A stretch of DNA of 64,000 nt from Oxyruncus cristatus (GCA_013399855.1 VXAY01003846.1:1599020-1663019), one strand, 5' to 3'. Positions 12,701 to 26,900 are shown, counted from the first letter of the stretch. Notes: generated by a model from the sequence alone, not told the origin. A program made the numbers and translations.

Positions 12701-14574
12701 CAAATGAAAAGGCACATATGTTTGCCAGATAAATGGTGTTTGTCCACTGCTAGGCTGTTCATTCATGGGCTTTACAGTATCTCATTCTTCGACTTGGAAA
12801 ACATTATTCCTGTTAGCAGAGAACATCATCTAGCCAGAATGATAACACTTCATGCAGGAGATAAGTAGATCTTTTGACAGGCCAACTAACATGAAAACAA
12901 GTAATAAATTAGCTGCAAAATGAAGTCCCTCTGGATGCAGTGCCTGAGCACATTTGCTTTGTAATTTATTCTGCCAATACATACAGAATTATTCAACCTT
13001 CGAGACTAAGAAGTGAAGTTATTAGTTTGCAACTGTCTACTCATTACACCTGTCTTGATTTTCTTTTCATGAAACAAAGTTCCTGAGGTCTTAATTCATT
13101 AATTCTTATTTAAGTATCTCATGGTAGCAATGTGGAGAGCATGGTCAGGTACAGAATCCATGGATCCCATATCAATGCTTGGAATGGGAGAAAGCACAGG
13201 GCAGCTCAGATGTCACATTTTCATGAAATCCGTAACTCGGTTTCTTTGGACACAAGGCAAAGGAAATTTATTTCTTTGGCCACAGTTCCTATATATTCTC
13301 CCCTGTGTTCCTGAGCTGCAGAGAAGAAAGAAGGGGAATAAAATAAGAATGCTCCAAGCTAGCAACCCAGCACCTTAATAAAAGGGAATAAACCAATATA
13401 AGGTAAATAGAAAGTAAACACAATTCAATGAAGTCTGCAAGAACTTTTCAGTTTGAACCTTAGGGTTTGTTTGTTTGCATTCATATTTTATAGATAGTTG
13501 GCAGAGTAAGTTTGCCAAGGGACATTCAGAGTAAATTAAAAGCAAACATTGAAGATCAGTTGTAAGAAGCAAATTTTGAGCCAGTAAACCCAATATGTAT
13601 AGGATTTCTCATAGTTACCTAATCCAAAGCTGAAGTCACAGACTATGTGAACAGCCCTGCTGAAAAGAACAATGAAAGAAAGTGGTTTTGAGCAGTTTTA
13701 TCTGTCTAACACTGAATAGTTTTGCCCAGTTACCCATGTGATTTATGTATCCGATCATAACATCTCAGCTTTCAAATATCAAAGGTTTTCAGCTCATTCC
13801 TAGTGAAGCAGCAGCAGCAGACCAAGGTCTCTTCTATAAAGTCAGAGAAAATACCTTTGGGAATAAATGATCTTTCTCTGGAAAGCTGCTCAGGGAGCCA
13901 TGCCAAACAAGGAGCCCCATAGTTTGAGGCTTGCAGCCCAGGCTCCATGCAGCCAAAAGGAGATCAAAACCAGTAACACCAAAAAGACTCTCACAGCAAT
14001 GACTACTATTGTCTGGGATCAGACCACCCAAGAAAGCATTTTTAAAGACCAGGTGGGAGACATGAGAGACAGAAGTGGAAACACAGTGCTGCAGCACAGC
14101 CAAGCTGATGTGCCCCTGCCGATGTGCCCCTGCCAGAATATGTATCTGCGTACTCCTTCCCACTCCCTCTTCTCTTTCCCTGGGAAAGAAAGGCACAGGA
14201 GGATTAGGCAGGTGAGCTCTCTCCTCACTGTGGGGATGCCTACAAGAAGTAGAATGCCATCAAGCAGCTCCAGCACAGGGCAGAAAGGGGATGAGATACT
14301 GTGGCCCCATCAGGAAGCTCACACAACTACCTCGTCCAAAAGTGTCATACATAAAGCCCTTCAGTCACACCAGCCCTTCTGACCACCACCAATTCACCAG
14401 TAGGATGTTTGCCCAAAACACAGGGAAAGACTTTAAGGAAAACCCTGCTGGAGTGGCACTATCAGCAGTGTCCTCACAAAGGGAGCATATTGACCTCCAA
14501 ACTTGAAGTACTGTCACCCTGACCCTAAGGTTCTATTTGAGCAAGTAATCAAACCACCATTTTGACGTGGGTAT

Positions 14575-14600
14575 AAAAAAAAAAAAAAAAAAAAAAAAAA
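14575..14600. repeat. Poly-A tract (26 bases)
   Basis: Uninterrupted A run in unique sequence; no retrocopy recognised next to it. Confidence 0.9.
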
Positions 14601-15370
14601 GAGTATTACTTTTGTGTGACTTTTTTAAAAATAAACAGCTTCCTATCAGTATAAAAACTGAAAACAAGTTTCTGTGGCAAGGGTTGCTCTGAAGAAAAAA
14701 AACCACACGAATTCTTTATCAAAAGAAAACATTTTTCAGACACACCCGAAGACATTGCAGAAATAACCCTACTTACCTCCACAAATATAGCAGGAGGCCA
14801 GGCTCAGAAATAGTAAACAGCTCTATGAAGAGAAAACTGTGGACTAGAGATACTCATAGCCCTTATAAATTGCAAGTAGGTAAGAATATTATTCAGCTTC
14901 TTGAGGTTTTCAGGTAGCAGAAAACTTCTGAAGCTATGCAAATGATTTTGGTATAAATTTATCCTCATTGTATCACTGCTATTTTTCAGCTTCTAATTCT
15001 ATTCAGCTTTAATAATAAATTCTCTTCAGAGACCTTGACTTTCCACAGAAAATTAACCAAAAGATACCATATATTCAGACACTTGGTAGCATGTATTTAT
15101 ATGTGAAATAATGCAAAAAACAGGAACCAGTTTGGAAATACACAGGAGGATCTCTATGTGTCTGTGCTACAGTCAGTTTGAGGCAGACTTAGAAGAAGGA
15201 TAAAGAATTTGCTACAATACAATTTCATATACCTACTGAATTTGTGTGTTTGTTCATTTTACTCCTAGAAATATACCCTAAATTTGATCTTTCAGAGGCT
15301 GCAAGCACTGTCACTGACACTTATCGGGGAAAAAAGAAAGGGGAACAGCCCCCCTCAAAAAAACCAAACC

Positions 15371-15416
15371 AACAACAACAACAACAACAAAAAAAAAAAA
15401 AAAAAACACACAAAAA
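15371..15416. repeat. (CAA)n/poly-A tract abutting the assembly gap
   Basis: AACAACAACAACAACAACA followed by about 20 A and CACACAAAAA, then N. True length is unknown. Confidence 0.9.
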
Positions 15417-15513
15417 NNNNNNNNNNNNNNNNNNNNNNNNNNNNNNNNNNNNNNNNNNNNNNNNNNNNNNNNNNNNNNNNNNNNNNNNNNNNNNNNNNNN
15501 NNNNNNNNNNNNN
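15417..15513. other. Assembly gap (97 N)
   Basis: Undetermined bases directly after a CAA-repeat and poly-A tract (15371-15416) and before a CA-rich segment. Low-complexity sequence probably caused the break. Confidence 1.
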
Positions 15514-15540
15514 CACACACCCCCAAATCAGGCACAGTTA

Positions 15541-16077
15541 TGACATGGTTTAACCACAGCTGGCAACTAAGGACCTCACAGTTGCTCACTAACTCACTCA
15601 CCATTCCCAGTGGAATGGAGGGAAGAGAATTGGAAGGGTCAAAGTGAAAAAACTCACTTTTAAGAACAGATTAATAACTGAAATAATAAAAACAAATTAC
15701 TATAAAAGGAAAATAACAAAAAGAGATAAATTAAGCCCCAAAAAGAAAAGTGATGCAAATGAAAACAAGCCCTCACTACCAACCCACCGATGCCTAGCCA
15801 GTCCCTGAACAGCAGCTCCCCAGTGAACCTTTCCCCTAGTTTTATTGCCAAGCATGATGCCATGTGGTGTGGGATACCCCTGTGGTCAGCCACCTTGGCT
15901 GTTCCCCCTCCCAACTCCTTGTGCACCCCCAGCCTGTTCACTGTTGGGATGGGAATCAGAAGCAGCCTTGACGCAGTGTAAGCACTGCATAGCAGTAACT
16001 GTAAGATCCCTGAATTATCAGCCCTGTTTCCGACACAAACAGCTCCATACTAACTACCCCAGCCAAAACCAGCACCA
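15541..16077 (-). mobile_element. Solo LTR of a second avian ERV family (ERVL-like), diverged
   Basis: About 540 bp running from TGACATGGTTTAACC to CCCAGCCAAAACCAGCA on the plus strand. These ends, with the internal segments TCCCAACTCCTTGTGCACCC and GTGTAAGCACTGCATAGCAG, match an LTR family I recall as common in bird genomes, whose sense strand begins TGTGCTGGTTTTGGCTGGGG. Sense is therefore minus here. The terminal TGTCATGG has decayed to TGACATGG, and the usual TATA segment near 15845 is degraded, so this copy is older than the LTR at 4945. No clear target duplication survives. An assembly gap ends only 27 bp to its left. Confidence 0.8.
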
Positions 16078-16782
16078 GCTATCCAACATTAACAGCTGAG
16101 TCTGAAGGACAGTCTCTACACATCTCACCTCATAGACTCATTTGGGCATTTTTTCATGAAACTGCCTTCCTCTACATACATATAAAGCTACTGAAAGGTA
16201 GTCAACATTCAAATTATATCAACTGACAAGAATTCAGCTATCTGTACTTCCCTCAATTTTACTTTTCTAGTTACTGTACCAAGGATGCAGACACATAACC
16301 AAAAACAGTCACAAAATCCCCTTTGACCTTCAAGCCATCCTTTGAACTTGACATTAAAGAACACACTCTAAAAGCAGGTGGGGAGTTTGGCTGACACATG
16401 CTTACCCCAAATAGACCATCTTCAGTCATAAGGAACACCTGCCTCACACCTGCATTAAAGTGGGAGGCAGTGCCTGTAGCAAACTGGGCAACAAGGAAAG
16501 CAAAAAAATGTGAAAAATGAACCCGTGAGCAGAGGTTTATACTAAAACAATGATTTTTTTTCTTTTTTTTCTCCAGAACTACAAGAAGTATTAGCATAGT
16601 TTTTGTATTTTTTTAGCTGTTGGCTACTGTCCATCTGGAAAATACATAGGAGAAAAGCAAGCAGATATATTCTAATAAGTCCTCACCAAAAACAGAGAGT
16701 CATCTCTGGAGCAGGGTTCAAACAGAGAACAACAGATGGTGTGTGGGGTGGAAAGGCTACAGCTTCCAGAGGAGATAACTTG

Positions 16783-16801
16783 AAAGAAAGAAAGAAAGAA
16801 A
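16783..16801. repeat. (GAAA)n microsatellite, short
   Basis: Four to five GAAA units in a row. Confidence 0.85.
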
Positions 16802-17428
16802 GTAGGAACAAAAAAGAAAATACCTGATCGTTATTCAGCAGCACTAACAGCAGCCAACAGCTTTTGAAGGCATCCAAAGGATCACGAGCCCTCCCCAAGG
16901 GAGAAGTACTGCCCCAAAGCAGGAGACATGAAAGCAGATCAGGTATTTGCGCACTGATGGAGAAGCCTGGAGCCCCCTCCCTGCTTCCATGCAATTAACA
17001 AAACAAAAAGGCTCAATGGCAACAGCCAGAATCTGGAATGCTTTGCCTGATCACCACCCTCAGCCTGTGGCACTGGGCCATATAGCACAGATCACTCTCT
17101 ATATAAACACCCAGTCTGCTTCATGGACGTAGACAACCATATTCTTGGCTTCTATCCTTACCTCTACTCTTCACTCCAGTAAATCTGATACAACTTTTAT
17201 TATACCCATAACTCTGTAGAAAACTTCTTTTGCAATACTCTAACCTCCCTTTTAGGCAGATTTCCCATTACTGGACACCTATTACCCATTGCTATCGAAG
17301 AGTACGTTGTCACAATTGACAGATACCAAGTTTGACCCATCCTTCTTATCCACTTACTACTTCATTCTTTGGAATGAATCTTTCTTTAAAAAGATGGATA
17401 CCACACTCCTGTTGTTGCTTGATGCACT

Positions 17429-17482
17429 GTAAGTATAGTATAGTACAGTAAGTACAAGTACAGTACAGTATACAAGAAGTAC
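17429..17482. repeat. Degenerate AGTAC/AGTAT pentamer tandem repeat
   Basis: Repeated GTAAGTATAGTATAGTACAG-type units with several near-identical pentamers over about 54 bp. Confidence 0.65.
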
Positions 17483-18692
17483 ATTTTGAATTAATGACAG
17501 TATAATAAGCTGAAGCTACAGTTTTGTTAAGTAACATAGCTGTAACATCGTAAGAGCTGCAGGAGAGCAGGATTACACTGACTAGGAACTATCCCTCTCA
17601 AATGAAATCCTGCTCATAGCCAACTGACTGCAAACAGCTGTCTCTTGATACTGGTTTTAATGAAAAAAATGACAGCTGCTAATACATAGAGTAAATCTCC
17701 ACAATTTCATCTTTCAAAGACATAAGATTTTGTCAAGAGTGAACCCCACAGTCCTTCCTCCCCACCTTTATTCTCCACATGTCCTCCTAGTAGGGATAGA
17801 TTTGAGTATCCGTCTGCACAACTTCCCTGCATAATAGTTGGCAGGGCTGGGTCCAAGACAGTATATTTGTGATCAAAGAGACAAAACAGGGAGAGATACT
17901 TCATTTACTGTGCCTACACCTCCCACAGATGCGTTTTGCTATCATTGCAAGTTGGATGTATTCTTATTTTATTCAGCATTAAGAGATAACAGAAAGATCC
18001 TTTGTTAGTCATAATCGATGCAGTTCTGAAGATAATCTTCAGTGCACTAATTGTCAGGCTAAGGCTGCTAAAAAAAAAGAAAAATCATAAAATAAGAGTA
18101 GACACCTGGTCCAATCCCTCTTAAAGTTAGGCAAAGTCCCTTGCTCACATCAATAATTTTAGAAATAACTCCTGCTGTGAATAAAGTAAGGAGACTAACC
18201 AGAGTATAGTGAGGGTTCAATTTTAGAATCTAAGTTCAGCTGATTTTGAACACAAGTTTAAATGAATTTTCTTGTCATAAACACCACACATCAAAACAGT
18301 TGTTAAAGAACATCTGCCTAGATTTGCAGTTCAGTGATGCTGGAGCCCTGCTATGATCTGTGCGGCAGTGCAAGGCAGAAGAAAGCACAGCCCTGTGCTT
18401 TCAGCTATGTGCTCTCAGACAGGCTTTCCTGAGCACAGCTTACTGCTGCTGTCTTGCATAATGTACTCCTGGAAGAGAACCTATGCTGCAACTTGATGTT
18501 GATTTTTATTAAGACGCATATCTCAGCTGAGAATTGAGTGACACAGAACTAACTGGTTTTGTTACTGATTAGAATTCAGGAAAAAAAATATGAGATCAAA
18601 GTAAAGCATTAAAGAATAACACTCCACAAAACCTAATATCACATCCTGGACAGAAACTTATGACTGAAGATGCTGAAAAGTATCTTGCATTG

Positions 18693-18770
18693 AACAAACA
18701 AACAAACAAACAAACAAAAAATTAAAACCAAACAAACAAAACTCCAAACACACACAAACAAACAAACAAC
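18693..18770. repeat. (AAAC)n microsatellite, interrupted
   Basis: Pure AAAC units from 18693 to about 18716, then imperfect AAAC and CACA units to 18770. Confidence 0.92.
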
Positions 18771-20065
18771 AGATAAACCATTTTCCAACTTGGGAGTCAT
18801 TATATTATTAGTGAAGAGAATTTTTAGTTGCTTAAGCAGATAAGATGTTGGAGAAACTTGTATTTTGGGAAACTGAACAGTTTTTACTCTACAATTTTTC
18901 CACAGTACTGTATTAATGGAGGAAAACAGTTCCTGGATGCTCTATGTATTTGTTGGTGTATCCAAGGCCTAAGGTTGCATATGTAAGCAGACATTGTGGG
19001 ACCTGTACCCTGCTGAAATATCAGCTACAGACAAAGCAGGATCACTGAAGTACCTTATGCTCTTTGAATTGTCCTATGTTATTAGGAAATGAACTGAGAA
19101 CTTTCAGAAGCAGAGTCTGGCAATTTCTTTCTGTAGCAGTTCCACAGCTGTCTGAAGTATATTTCTACAAAATAGACTGTTTCTTTTTATATAGATTTTA
19201 TTCTTACACAGCTGTTTTCAAGGATGTAGACAGGATTTCTGGGTTTATCAAGCCATTGCTTAAAAAACTGATGTGTACCAGATGCAGAGGATGCAGTATA
19301 CCTACATACAGACTCCTCATGGTGAATTACTGGTACCTAAAGATTTTACCTCTCTGATTTTCATAGCCTTAGCTGTTTTTTCCTATGCTGTTAGAGCTAG
19401 CCTTTAATTCAGCATTGGTAAGAAAACAATACACACCCTATGACAAATATAAGTAGTAAATTAGTTAATATCATGACTATCTATACAAGACCGTGTATGT
19501 GCCATTATAAGTGCTAGCATTCAGACTATAAACATGGTAATCTGCTTCAAATTAAATTACTTAGTGAGTTTGCCAATTGCTGCTTATCAGGCATTAATAC
19601 TTCCCTATTCTTGCTTTAACATCTGCGTCACAGCTTAGAAAAGAGCCAGCTGAGCCAGTGAAAGTGAGAGTAACAGAGTTGCAAAAGTCCCCTGGGACTA
19701 CCTCTTAAGACTTCAGCCTCCATCCCAAAGCCTGGTTTGCTGAGCTTTAAGAGATCCCTCAAACACTCGAAATACCACAGGGGCTTTCCTAATTAACCCT
19801 TGGTTATATTATTATACATAATAAGCATCTGAAGGCTGCATTTCTCTTAATTCAGACACCTTCAGGGAGACCCAAATTCCATTCCTGGAGCTGCTGGCAG
19901 ATATTAGATAATGACTCCTCTCTCTCATCAGGTTCTTATAGGACGTGCCAAGAGCAAACTGCTACTTTGCAATCCAAACAGGTCTCTCACAATAGCACAA
20001 CGCAGTCACAAGGCCAGGGGAGAAAAAAAAGAGCTAGAAAGGAACCAGATATGAAGGTTTTAGTC

Positions 20066-20091
20066 TGTTTTGTTTGTTTGTTTGTTTGTTT
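20066..20091. repeat. (GTTT)n microsatellite
   Basis: Six consecutive GTTT-type units, the complement of the AAAC tract at 18693, followed by a T/G-rich stretch to about 20125. Confidence 0.9.
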
Positions 20092-20518
20092 CTTGGTTTA
20101 GGGGGTTTTGTTTGGTTTTTTTTTCAGAAGAAGGTAACATCCCTCACTCCTTACCACTTCCAAGACCTCTGACTTTACCATCCCTGCCTTTATGAGAAAT
20201 CTCTAGGAGTCTTTATTTCCTATCTGTGTCACGGACTAAAACCAGCTAATTAAACCTGATAGACCTGTTTAGAGTCGATGGACAGAAGCAAAAGTTACTT
20301 TTCTTGTCAGGATTAGCAAAAGCATTAGTACAATCAAGGTCAGTCGTTAGAGTGGTAAAACAGCAGCAATGTCATGAACTTGAGAGTATCACTGCACGAA
20401 GAGTAGTTAAAAGTAGCTCTGTCTCAGCGGAATAGTGCCTGAGAGGAAGAGAATTGGGTTGTATGTCAGCAACATAAGCAGCTGGAAACGACGAGATACA
20501 TTCCTAGCAGTAACACTT

Positions 20519-20640
20519 TATGTCAATTAAACACCTTTCATCCAAAGCATCTTACAAAAAGATGAAAGAATTACCATCATTTTACAAAGGACTGCAGAAT
20601 GCAGACTTGGTGTATAACTCACTTGGATGTCAGACAGAGA
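20519..20640 (+). repeat. Possible ancient MIR/L3-type fragment
   Basis: The string CACCTTTCATCCAAAGCATC, then TTACAAA..., a CATCATTTTACAAAGGA segment, and a decayed equivalent of the 'aactgag...aagtcacacagc' core resembles the widespread amniote MIR/L3-like repeat. Divergence is high and no tail is seen. Assigned by eye only. Confidence 0.42.
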
Positions 20641-21692
20641 TCTGTTTGCATTGCACACTGTAGGCTTCTGCCAAGCAGATGAAAGTTTTTGCAGTTCATG
20701 TGCCATGCTGGAAAAGAAATGTCTGCATGAGCATGTTAGGACAGCACCAAGCCCAACCTATGAGACAAAGCCTTTCACCATGACTTTGTAGCCTCAGGCA
20801 TGGTACTACCTCAGCTAACATGGTCATCTGGCTTTAAAACAAAATGTATAGGCAGGTATGTGCTCATAGCTGCCTCTGTGTCAGATGCTGGAGGAGGAGA
20901 AAATAAAAAAGACATTTACAAGCCTGACTCTGTAGAAATGAATGAGAGCTTGGCTACTAACTCAGCAAAAGCCAGATGTTTACCACAGAGCCCTGACTCA
21001 CATTAGCACTACCCAAAATCAGTTTGTGCTAGAACATGCAATGGGTAGAGACAAATTTCCCAGTGCACAGCCTCAACCACACCAGAGCCCAAGAACAATT
21101 TAGGTGTCAGTCCTCTAGCATAAAAAATTGGAAGTGGCAAGGGTCTATTATCAGTTTTGTTCTGGACCCAACAAATATGCAGCTGCACTGTTATACCAGC
21201 AAGGCTATTTTCATTTAGAAAGTCAACTGGTGCTAAAACGAAATTACTTGGCATGCCAAGCGCAGATCAAGTTTATTGATAACATACTCTAAGAGTAGAG
21301 CTTTCTGAGAGAAACTCATGGGTAATTATCACGGGAGATAGATGTTCTGCTGCTCGGGAAGCCCAGCCCATCATAAAGAAAAAAAAAAGTCCACTCAACA
21401 TAATAAAAGGCTATTGTTAAAAAGCTCTGTATAAAAATAAAATGAAAACACCAGGTCACAGGTCAGGAGGAGTGGCTCAACCACCTGGTCTCTACTAGGA
21501 ATTTTATTTCCTAAGAATTTGCAACTACTATTTCAATTGAAGAAGACATTAAGACATTCTAATGAATTGCCCTTTATTTGATGACATTGTTACAGACTGA
21601 ATAATTCCAATTACTTTCTTCCTACAACTCCCTTCAAGTCATCAATGTGCTTTTTTTTGTTACATTGAATTGTGTCACCAAAATATCCAATG

Positions 21693-21716
21693 AAAAAAAA
21701 AAAAAAAAAAAAAAAA
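21693..21716. repeat. Poly-A tract (24 bases)
   Basis: Uninterrupted A run; no gene-like or LINE-like sequence upstream. Confidence 0.9.
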
Positions 21717-23945
21717 CAACACTGGTCAAAGAGTAGATGTGCGATTTTGGCATCAGTGCTCAACTTTGATTTGCACTGACCCCAGGAAAGAGCTCAAAGT
21801 TGCTCTAATGCAATCTACTAACAAGAACACGGTGCTGGTTAACCCATTGTGTGAACAGAGGCTGCTATCATGTTATCTGAGAGAGAAGTGTAGTGACACA
21901 TCTCAAAACTAACACAGACAGACATTATTAATTTTAAGAACTTTCAGCTAAATGCAGCAATGTGACAAGTATGTCCCTGTTGGCCCCACAATATTTTTGA
22001 GCCATACTTAGCTTTCCCCACTATGGACATGAGCAAAAAGTATTTCTATCCCAATAAAGGGGGAAATTAGATTATTATTTACCCACTGAATTTTTCGTAT
22101 CCCCAAATTAGCTACAGACCATAAGAGCGAGCCCACATTTTCTTGGGACAAAGACAATACACACTATTGCTGCTATGTATCCTTGCCAAGGAGAAGAGTG
22201 TTTATGATTCAGAGGGCAACTAAGCCTTTGTGCCTGCTTGCTGTGTGCATTCCACCACGTGTACTATTTGGAACGACATGTTTCAGAGCAGTTCAGAGAT
22301 GCCGTGGTCCATCATGTCACCCTGAATCACCTTGACATTTCTGAGATTATGCATCATTGAGATGGTAGCCTCAGGGCTATAAACCTTCTTTTTAATGCAT
22401 TATTAATGATAATGGCTGTTACAGACTGCATAGTCCCAACACCTTGTTTTGCTCTCAGAAATCTCACCAAGACTATTGTGCACACATAACACAATAATAT
22501 GCTGCAGGTCTAGATTAGGTTTTTCAGGATCAGAGAAGACTTGTGAGAGACTCAAGTGCATCAGCATTAGTTCCTGTCTGCACAGGAAAGTGCACTTTAG
22601 TTCCCAGTTCACCACCTTGCTCTATGAACTAAAGGACAAGGGAGCTACAAAGGCACCAGTAGTCTAAAATATCATCTAATACAGATCTTGGATGTGAGTT
22701 TGTTGCTTCAGTTAGCCCAGCAGTTAACCTAAGGCACCTCTGACATTTGCAGCAAAAAAATCTAGACAACGCACCTATTCAACATCTAGAACAAGACTTG
22801 CCTAGCTTTCAAATTGTAAAGTAACTTTAGAGTCTAAGGGAGACTACTGAACTCACCTTAGCTAGGTACAAAAATAAAAATACCTAAATCAAAGCAGGCC
22901 TGTCTGAAAATTTCCACCAGAATCATGAGTGGTTTCCAGGAGCAGAGACAGCAGACAACATTAGAGCTTCATGTTCTTTGCACCAACAGCAAGCTCTGAA
23001 CATATTCTCTGATTTTTACATGGACATCCCATTAGCTTAAAATATGTTCTTCTCAAGGGCCATATCCACCCAAAGAGCACAAGGCTGTACAGTTTATCCT
23101 AAAAATTTAGAGCACTGGTCCTACTCCCTGGCATTTTACTCACACATTATATTGATGAAAAAAGCTTACAAAGAACTTCTACCCTGTAAGAAAATCAATA
23201 GTATTACTGTTAACTTTTCCAAGGCTTTTTTAGTGCAAACCAGTTTCTTCAGCTTCCCTGTTCATGAGGTAGAGCACTAGCTCTAGTTCTGGTCCTTGCA
23301 TGTGCTTTGCTTGGCTGTGGGCAGTGATACACATCTGTTTGATGTGGAACCTCCTCTTATTACCTGCCTAATTACATACAGAAGTACAGCCGGGTTTGGG
23401 TTTTCTGTTGTTAACAGCTACACTAAATCAAGGTCAGAAACTTCATACACATCTCTTTTTGTCAGTGGCTTAGCCCAGCCTACACGTTACAAGCAGAAGA
23501 TCCTGGCTGAAAATCTGAAAGTCTTCCATTATCTCTTGAAAGTCAGTGCTATCTGAATATTAACACAATTACATGGATATTCATCTCATGCTCCGATAAC
23601 ATTGTTATCTCCCGAGCTCTTGGCTGCAGAAACAGGCGACTCACTCTCCTGCTCAGCTTTGCACATCAAAAGAAAAGCGACAATAGCACAGCTTTGAAAA
23701 AACGCCACGAACTGGCCAAAGTACAGAACTCATAAGCAGACACAGTGTTCTGTTTATCTGGCCGCGGGTGCGGCTGAAAGAGCCCCGGCCATGAGGCAGC
23801 TGCCAGGAACACCCCTCCACTGCTCTGACTCAGCGTAACGCAGTGGGAAAGGAAGCATACTCTTCAATTTCAAAACACCACCAAAGCCACACTTGCCCTG
23901 TTTCATGCTGTCATAGCAGAAGAGGAAAGGGGCGCTGCCAGAATT

Positions 23946-23968
23946 AAAAAAAAAAAAAAAAAAAAAAA
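23946..23968. repeat. Poly-A tract (23 bases)
   Basis: Uninterrupted A run in moderately GC-rich unique sequence. Confidence 0.9.
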
Positions 23969-26900
23969 TTAGACAATATGAGTGAGGAAGGAGGAAAAGC
24001 CACTTGGAAAAAACCCCAACACTATATGGCATCAATGCACTTGACTCTTTCTTTGACCTCATGCTGACGCTCATCTTGCACAATTCAGGAGGAGTGAATG
24101 GAGCCACACACCTTCCTTCCCCCATCAGGGACCTCAGCAGTGCCACAGAAACCCAGCGACACTGCCCTGACTCCTTACAGCTCTCAGCAGCTGTAAGATG
24201 CAGGGTTCAAGGAGAGGGGAGGCGAGGGGCAGCCACCTAACAACAGGCACAAATCCCCAAATACACGTGTGCATATTTGCACGTGTATGTGTACACACCG
24301 TCATTTAAAAATTGCTTTTGAAGAGCTCTGAGCCACCAGCACCATGGGCTCATTCCTGCAGCTTCCTTTAACAGATACCAGAGGTCAGGAATATGAAGTT
24401 GAAACATTTCCACCTTCTATGTTATTTCAGAAAGTCTCAATTCACTCTTAGATAGATTTTCAGATGTGCAACTATGTTTTCTTTGCACCACAGTACCGTA
24501 TCTTTTATATGTTACGCAGATACAAGCATGACTTTGCAGGGAGTAGGATAAAAAATGGAAATATGAAATGAGACTAACATAACCACACATTTCCTTCTAT
24601 CTGCATTTGTTCTGCTCCGAACACCAACTTCTCAGGTCCAGCTAATCAGCATTCCTCAGTAAAGCAAGATACCAGGGAGCAGTGAGAGCCATAGAGGAGG
24701 TTATCTTCCTCCTCTCTGAATCATGAAGCTTTTCATGGGGTATTTTCACAAGACAAGAGAAATTGTTCATGAGTATCTTGTAGATCAGCAATGTGACTTG
24801 GAAGCAACTGCTGAAAAGCAAAAAGGACAACAGAAATGCTCTCTCTCTCAGGAGTCTCTATCCTTTCCCTATCTAATTCTAAATACTTGTGTTATTTTTA
24901 TTCTGTCCTTTGTCAAAAAGAATGGCCTGTTAATAGGTAACAAGAGAATCTGGGAAGACTTTTGCAATGCTATAAATAACCAGAGCACAGTTCTCTAGCC
25001 AGCAAAAGCAGTCCTGTGTTTATACCCAGAGAATGTAGACAGAAGAAGATAATGGTTTGTTTTGTTTAAGGTGGAATGACTTTGGCATAGAACAGTTGCA
25101 TTGTTACTAATTTTATACAGCTAAATACAACAATAAAATCTTAAGTGTACTTTTCGAGACAGTTACAACACAGGACTAATGACATCTGAAATACAGCTTG
25201 TATATGCAATCATCAGCATGCATATGTAGATAGAGTCACAGTGACTAACACTGAAAGGGTGCTTCTTTTACTTGCTTGGTTTTGCTGGGTCACACCACTG
25301 TAAGATAATGCTCTGAACCTTGTGTTCATAAAAGAATCTTGCAGAGCCAGGTTGGAGAAGCATGTTGCACATATTTACACTGGAGTAACGTTACCTACTT
25401 TGTAAGTCTGCTTCTGCACAATGCCCAGCTTCCTCTCCTCCAAACCTCTCTTCTTTTAATCCACTCACCCATCCATAACTGCTTGGCACAGTTTCAGTTC
25501 TCCTTGCCAATTTTTTTTAATAGGCTTTGTCAAGTCTAGTCCTAAATCTTCCTGTTCATTTTGTTTCAGGGTCATATTTGAAGTGGTTTAAATTAAACAA
25601 AAGAAAACCCAGAAGTTACAGGTCAGTTGCTTTAGGTAAGACTTACTCATGAACTCAGAAACAAGGAGTTACACAGCTCAGCTAACTGCACACTTCACTA
25701 TGTAAACTATGCCGTCTTCCTGAAAGGAAGGGGACACACAGTACTCTCGCTGCAGCTCCAGCATTTCCTGCCATAGTCTTGGCTTTGAGATTCAACCTGT
25801 CCAGCTCTGTAGTGTGCAGCATGCTTAAGGCTTGTAAAGAATGTTTATCATACTACTGCAGTACAATACTCTAAAGAAAGCGTGGAAAACACTACAAACC
25901 TCATCCCCACCAAACAAACCAGAATTCTGTGGCCAGAAACAGCCCATAATGAAATACAGTTCAATAATTTGCTGCTGAACTGCTGGTGTTGGGAGACAGC
26001 ATCTGCTTTCTGGTTCAGTGCCTTACCTGTCTCCCAGGGCATTAGGTAGATCCATAGGGCTGTGCAAGCCTCCTGCTTCCCAGCCCAATCTTAGGCGTGT
26101 ACTATGGATCCAGTCTTGGGTACCCTCTATCCCCTCCTCACTTCTACCCACCAAGCCACACATCTTAATTTCCTATACAAGCAGAATAAAGTGGTGTCTG
26201 ACTAACATATTTTGGGGGCTAATCTAAAGCGTTGTTATAAATTAATATTAGATAATTTAGATAATTTGGACTCAATTCCTCCAATTCATTTTGTACACAG
26301 GAGCTATACCTTGCCTTGATATCTGTATACTCATGGGTTTGTGTAATTCTTGAAGTGTATATTCAGGAATATATATCCTGATTAGTTAGAGCACCTCTAG
26401 TTAGAAACCTATGTCAGCCAACCTCACTGGGGTCAGCCTGGCTAACTTTGCAGGAAGACAAGGCACATTAGTTGAGGAATATCATCAGGCTGATAAAGTT
26501 ATGCTGTTTCTCCTTGCAGCTAACGTGACTTTTATTGTGCAATGTGGATGTATCAGCCACCACAAAGCCAAATAAGAACTCTGAGCTTCATTTTGAAGAG
26601 TGGATACACCCATGTGTTGGCTGATTGGTGAGGGCAAAGTACATACAGATAAATTCTCCACAGAAAGGCTGTGAAGAAGGGCTGTAAACTGTAGAGGGAA
26701 CTTAACAAAATGAGTAAAATAAAGTCACATGACAAAAAAAATCTTTTACTTCATATGGATTAGTGTGCATTAAATCTTAATCTGCAACAGTTTCAGGCAG
26801 TCATTATTTGTACGTACACAACCATTTATTCAAATCCATTTCCCACCACTCAGAAGTACAGTGGTCAGAAGTGCAATAATAGTCAAAACCATATTTTGAT

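Larger units (their letters stand above)
6406..15370. other. Non-coding DNA, no gene seen
   Basis: Apart from the poly-A tracts listed, this stretch holds unique AT-rich sequence with reading frames up to 171 codons (13867-14382) that overlap other frames on the opposite strand and resemble nothing known. A 14-bp tandem duplication, GATGTGCCCCTGCC, occurs at about 14106-14133. Confidence 0.6.

Noticed and set aside
13834..14382. Overlapping 171-codon plus and 120-codon minus frames
   Set aside because: They share the same DNA on opposite strands, match no known protein, and lack convincing start context or splice structure.
18065..18175. Possible very old CR1 3' fragment (ATCATAAAATAA...GGTCCAATCCCTCTT)
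   Set aside because: Resemblance to the reverse-complement CR1 tail is too weak to call without alignment.
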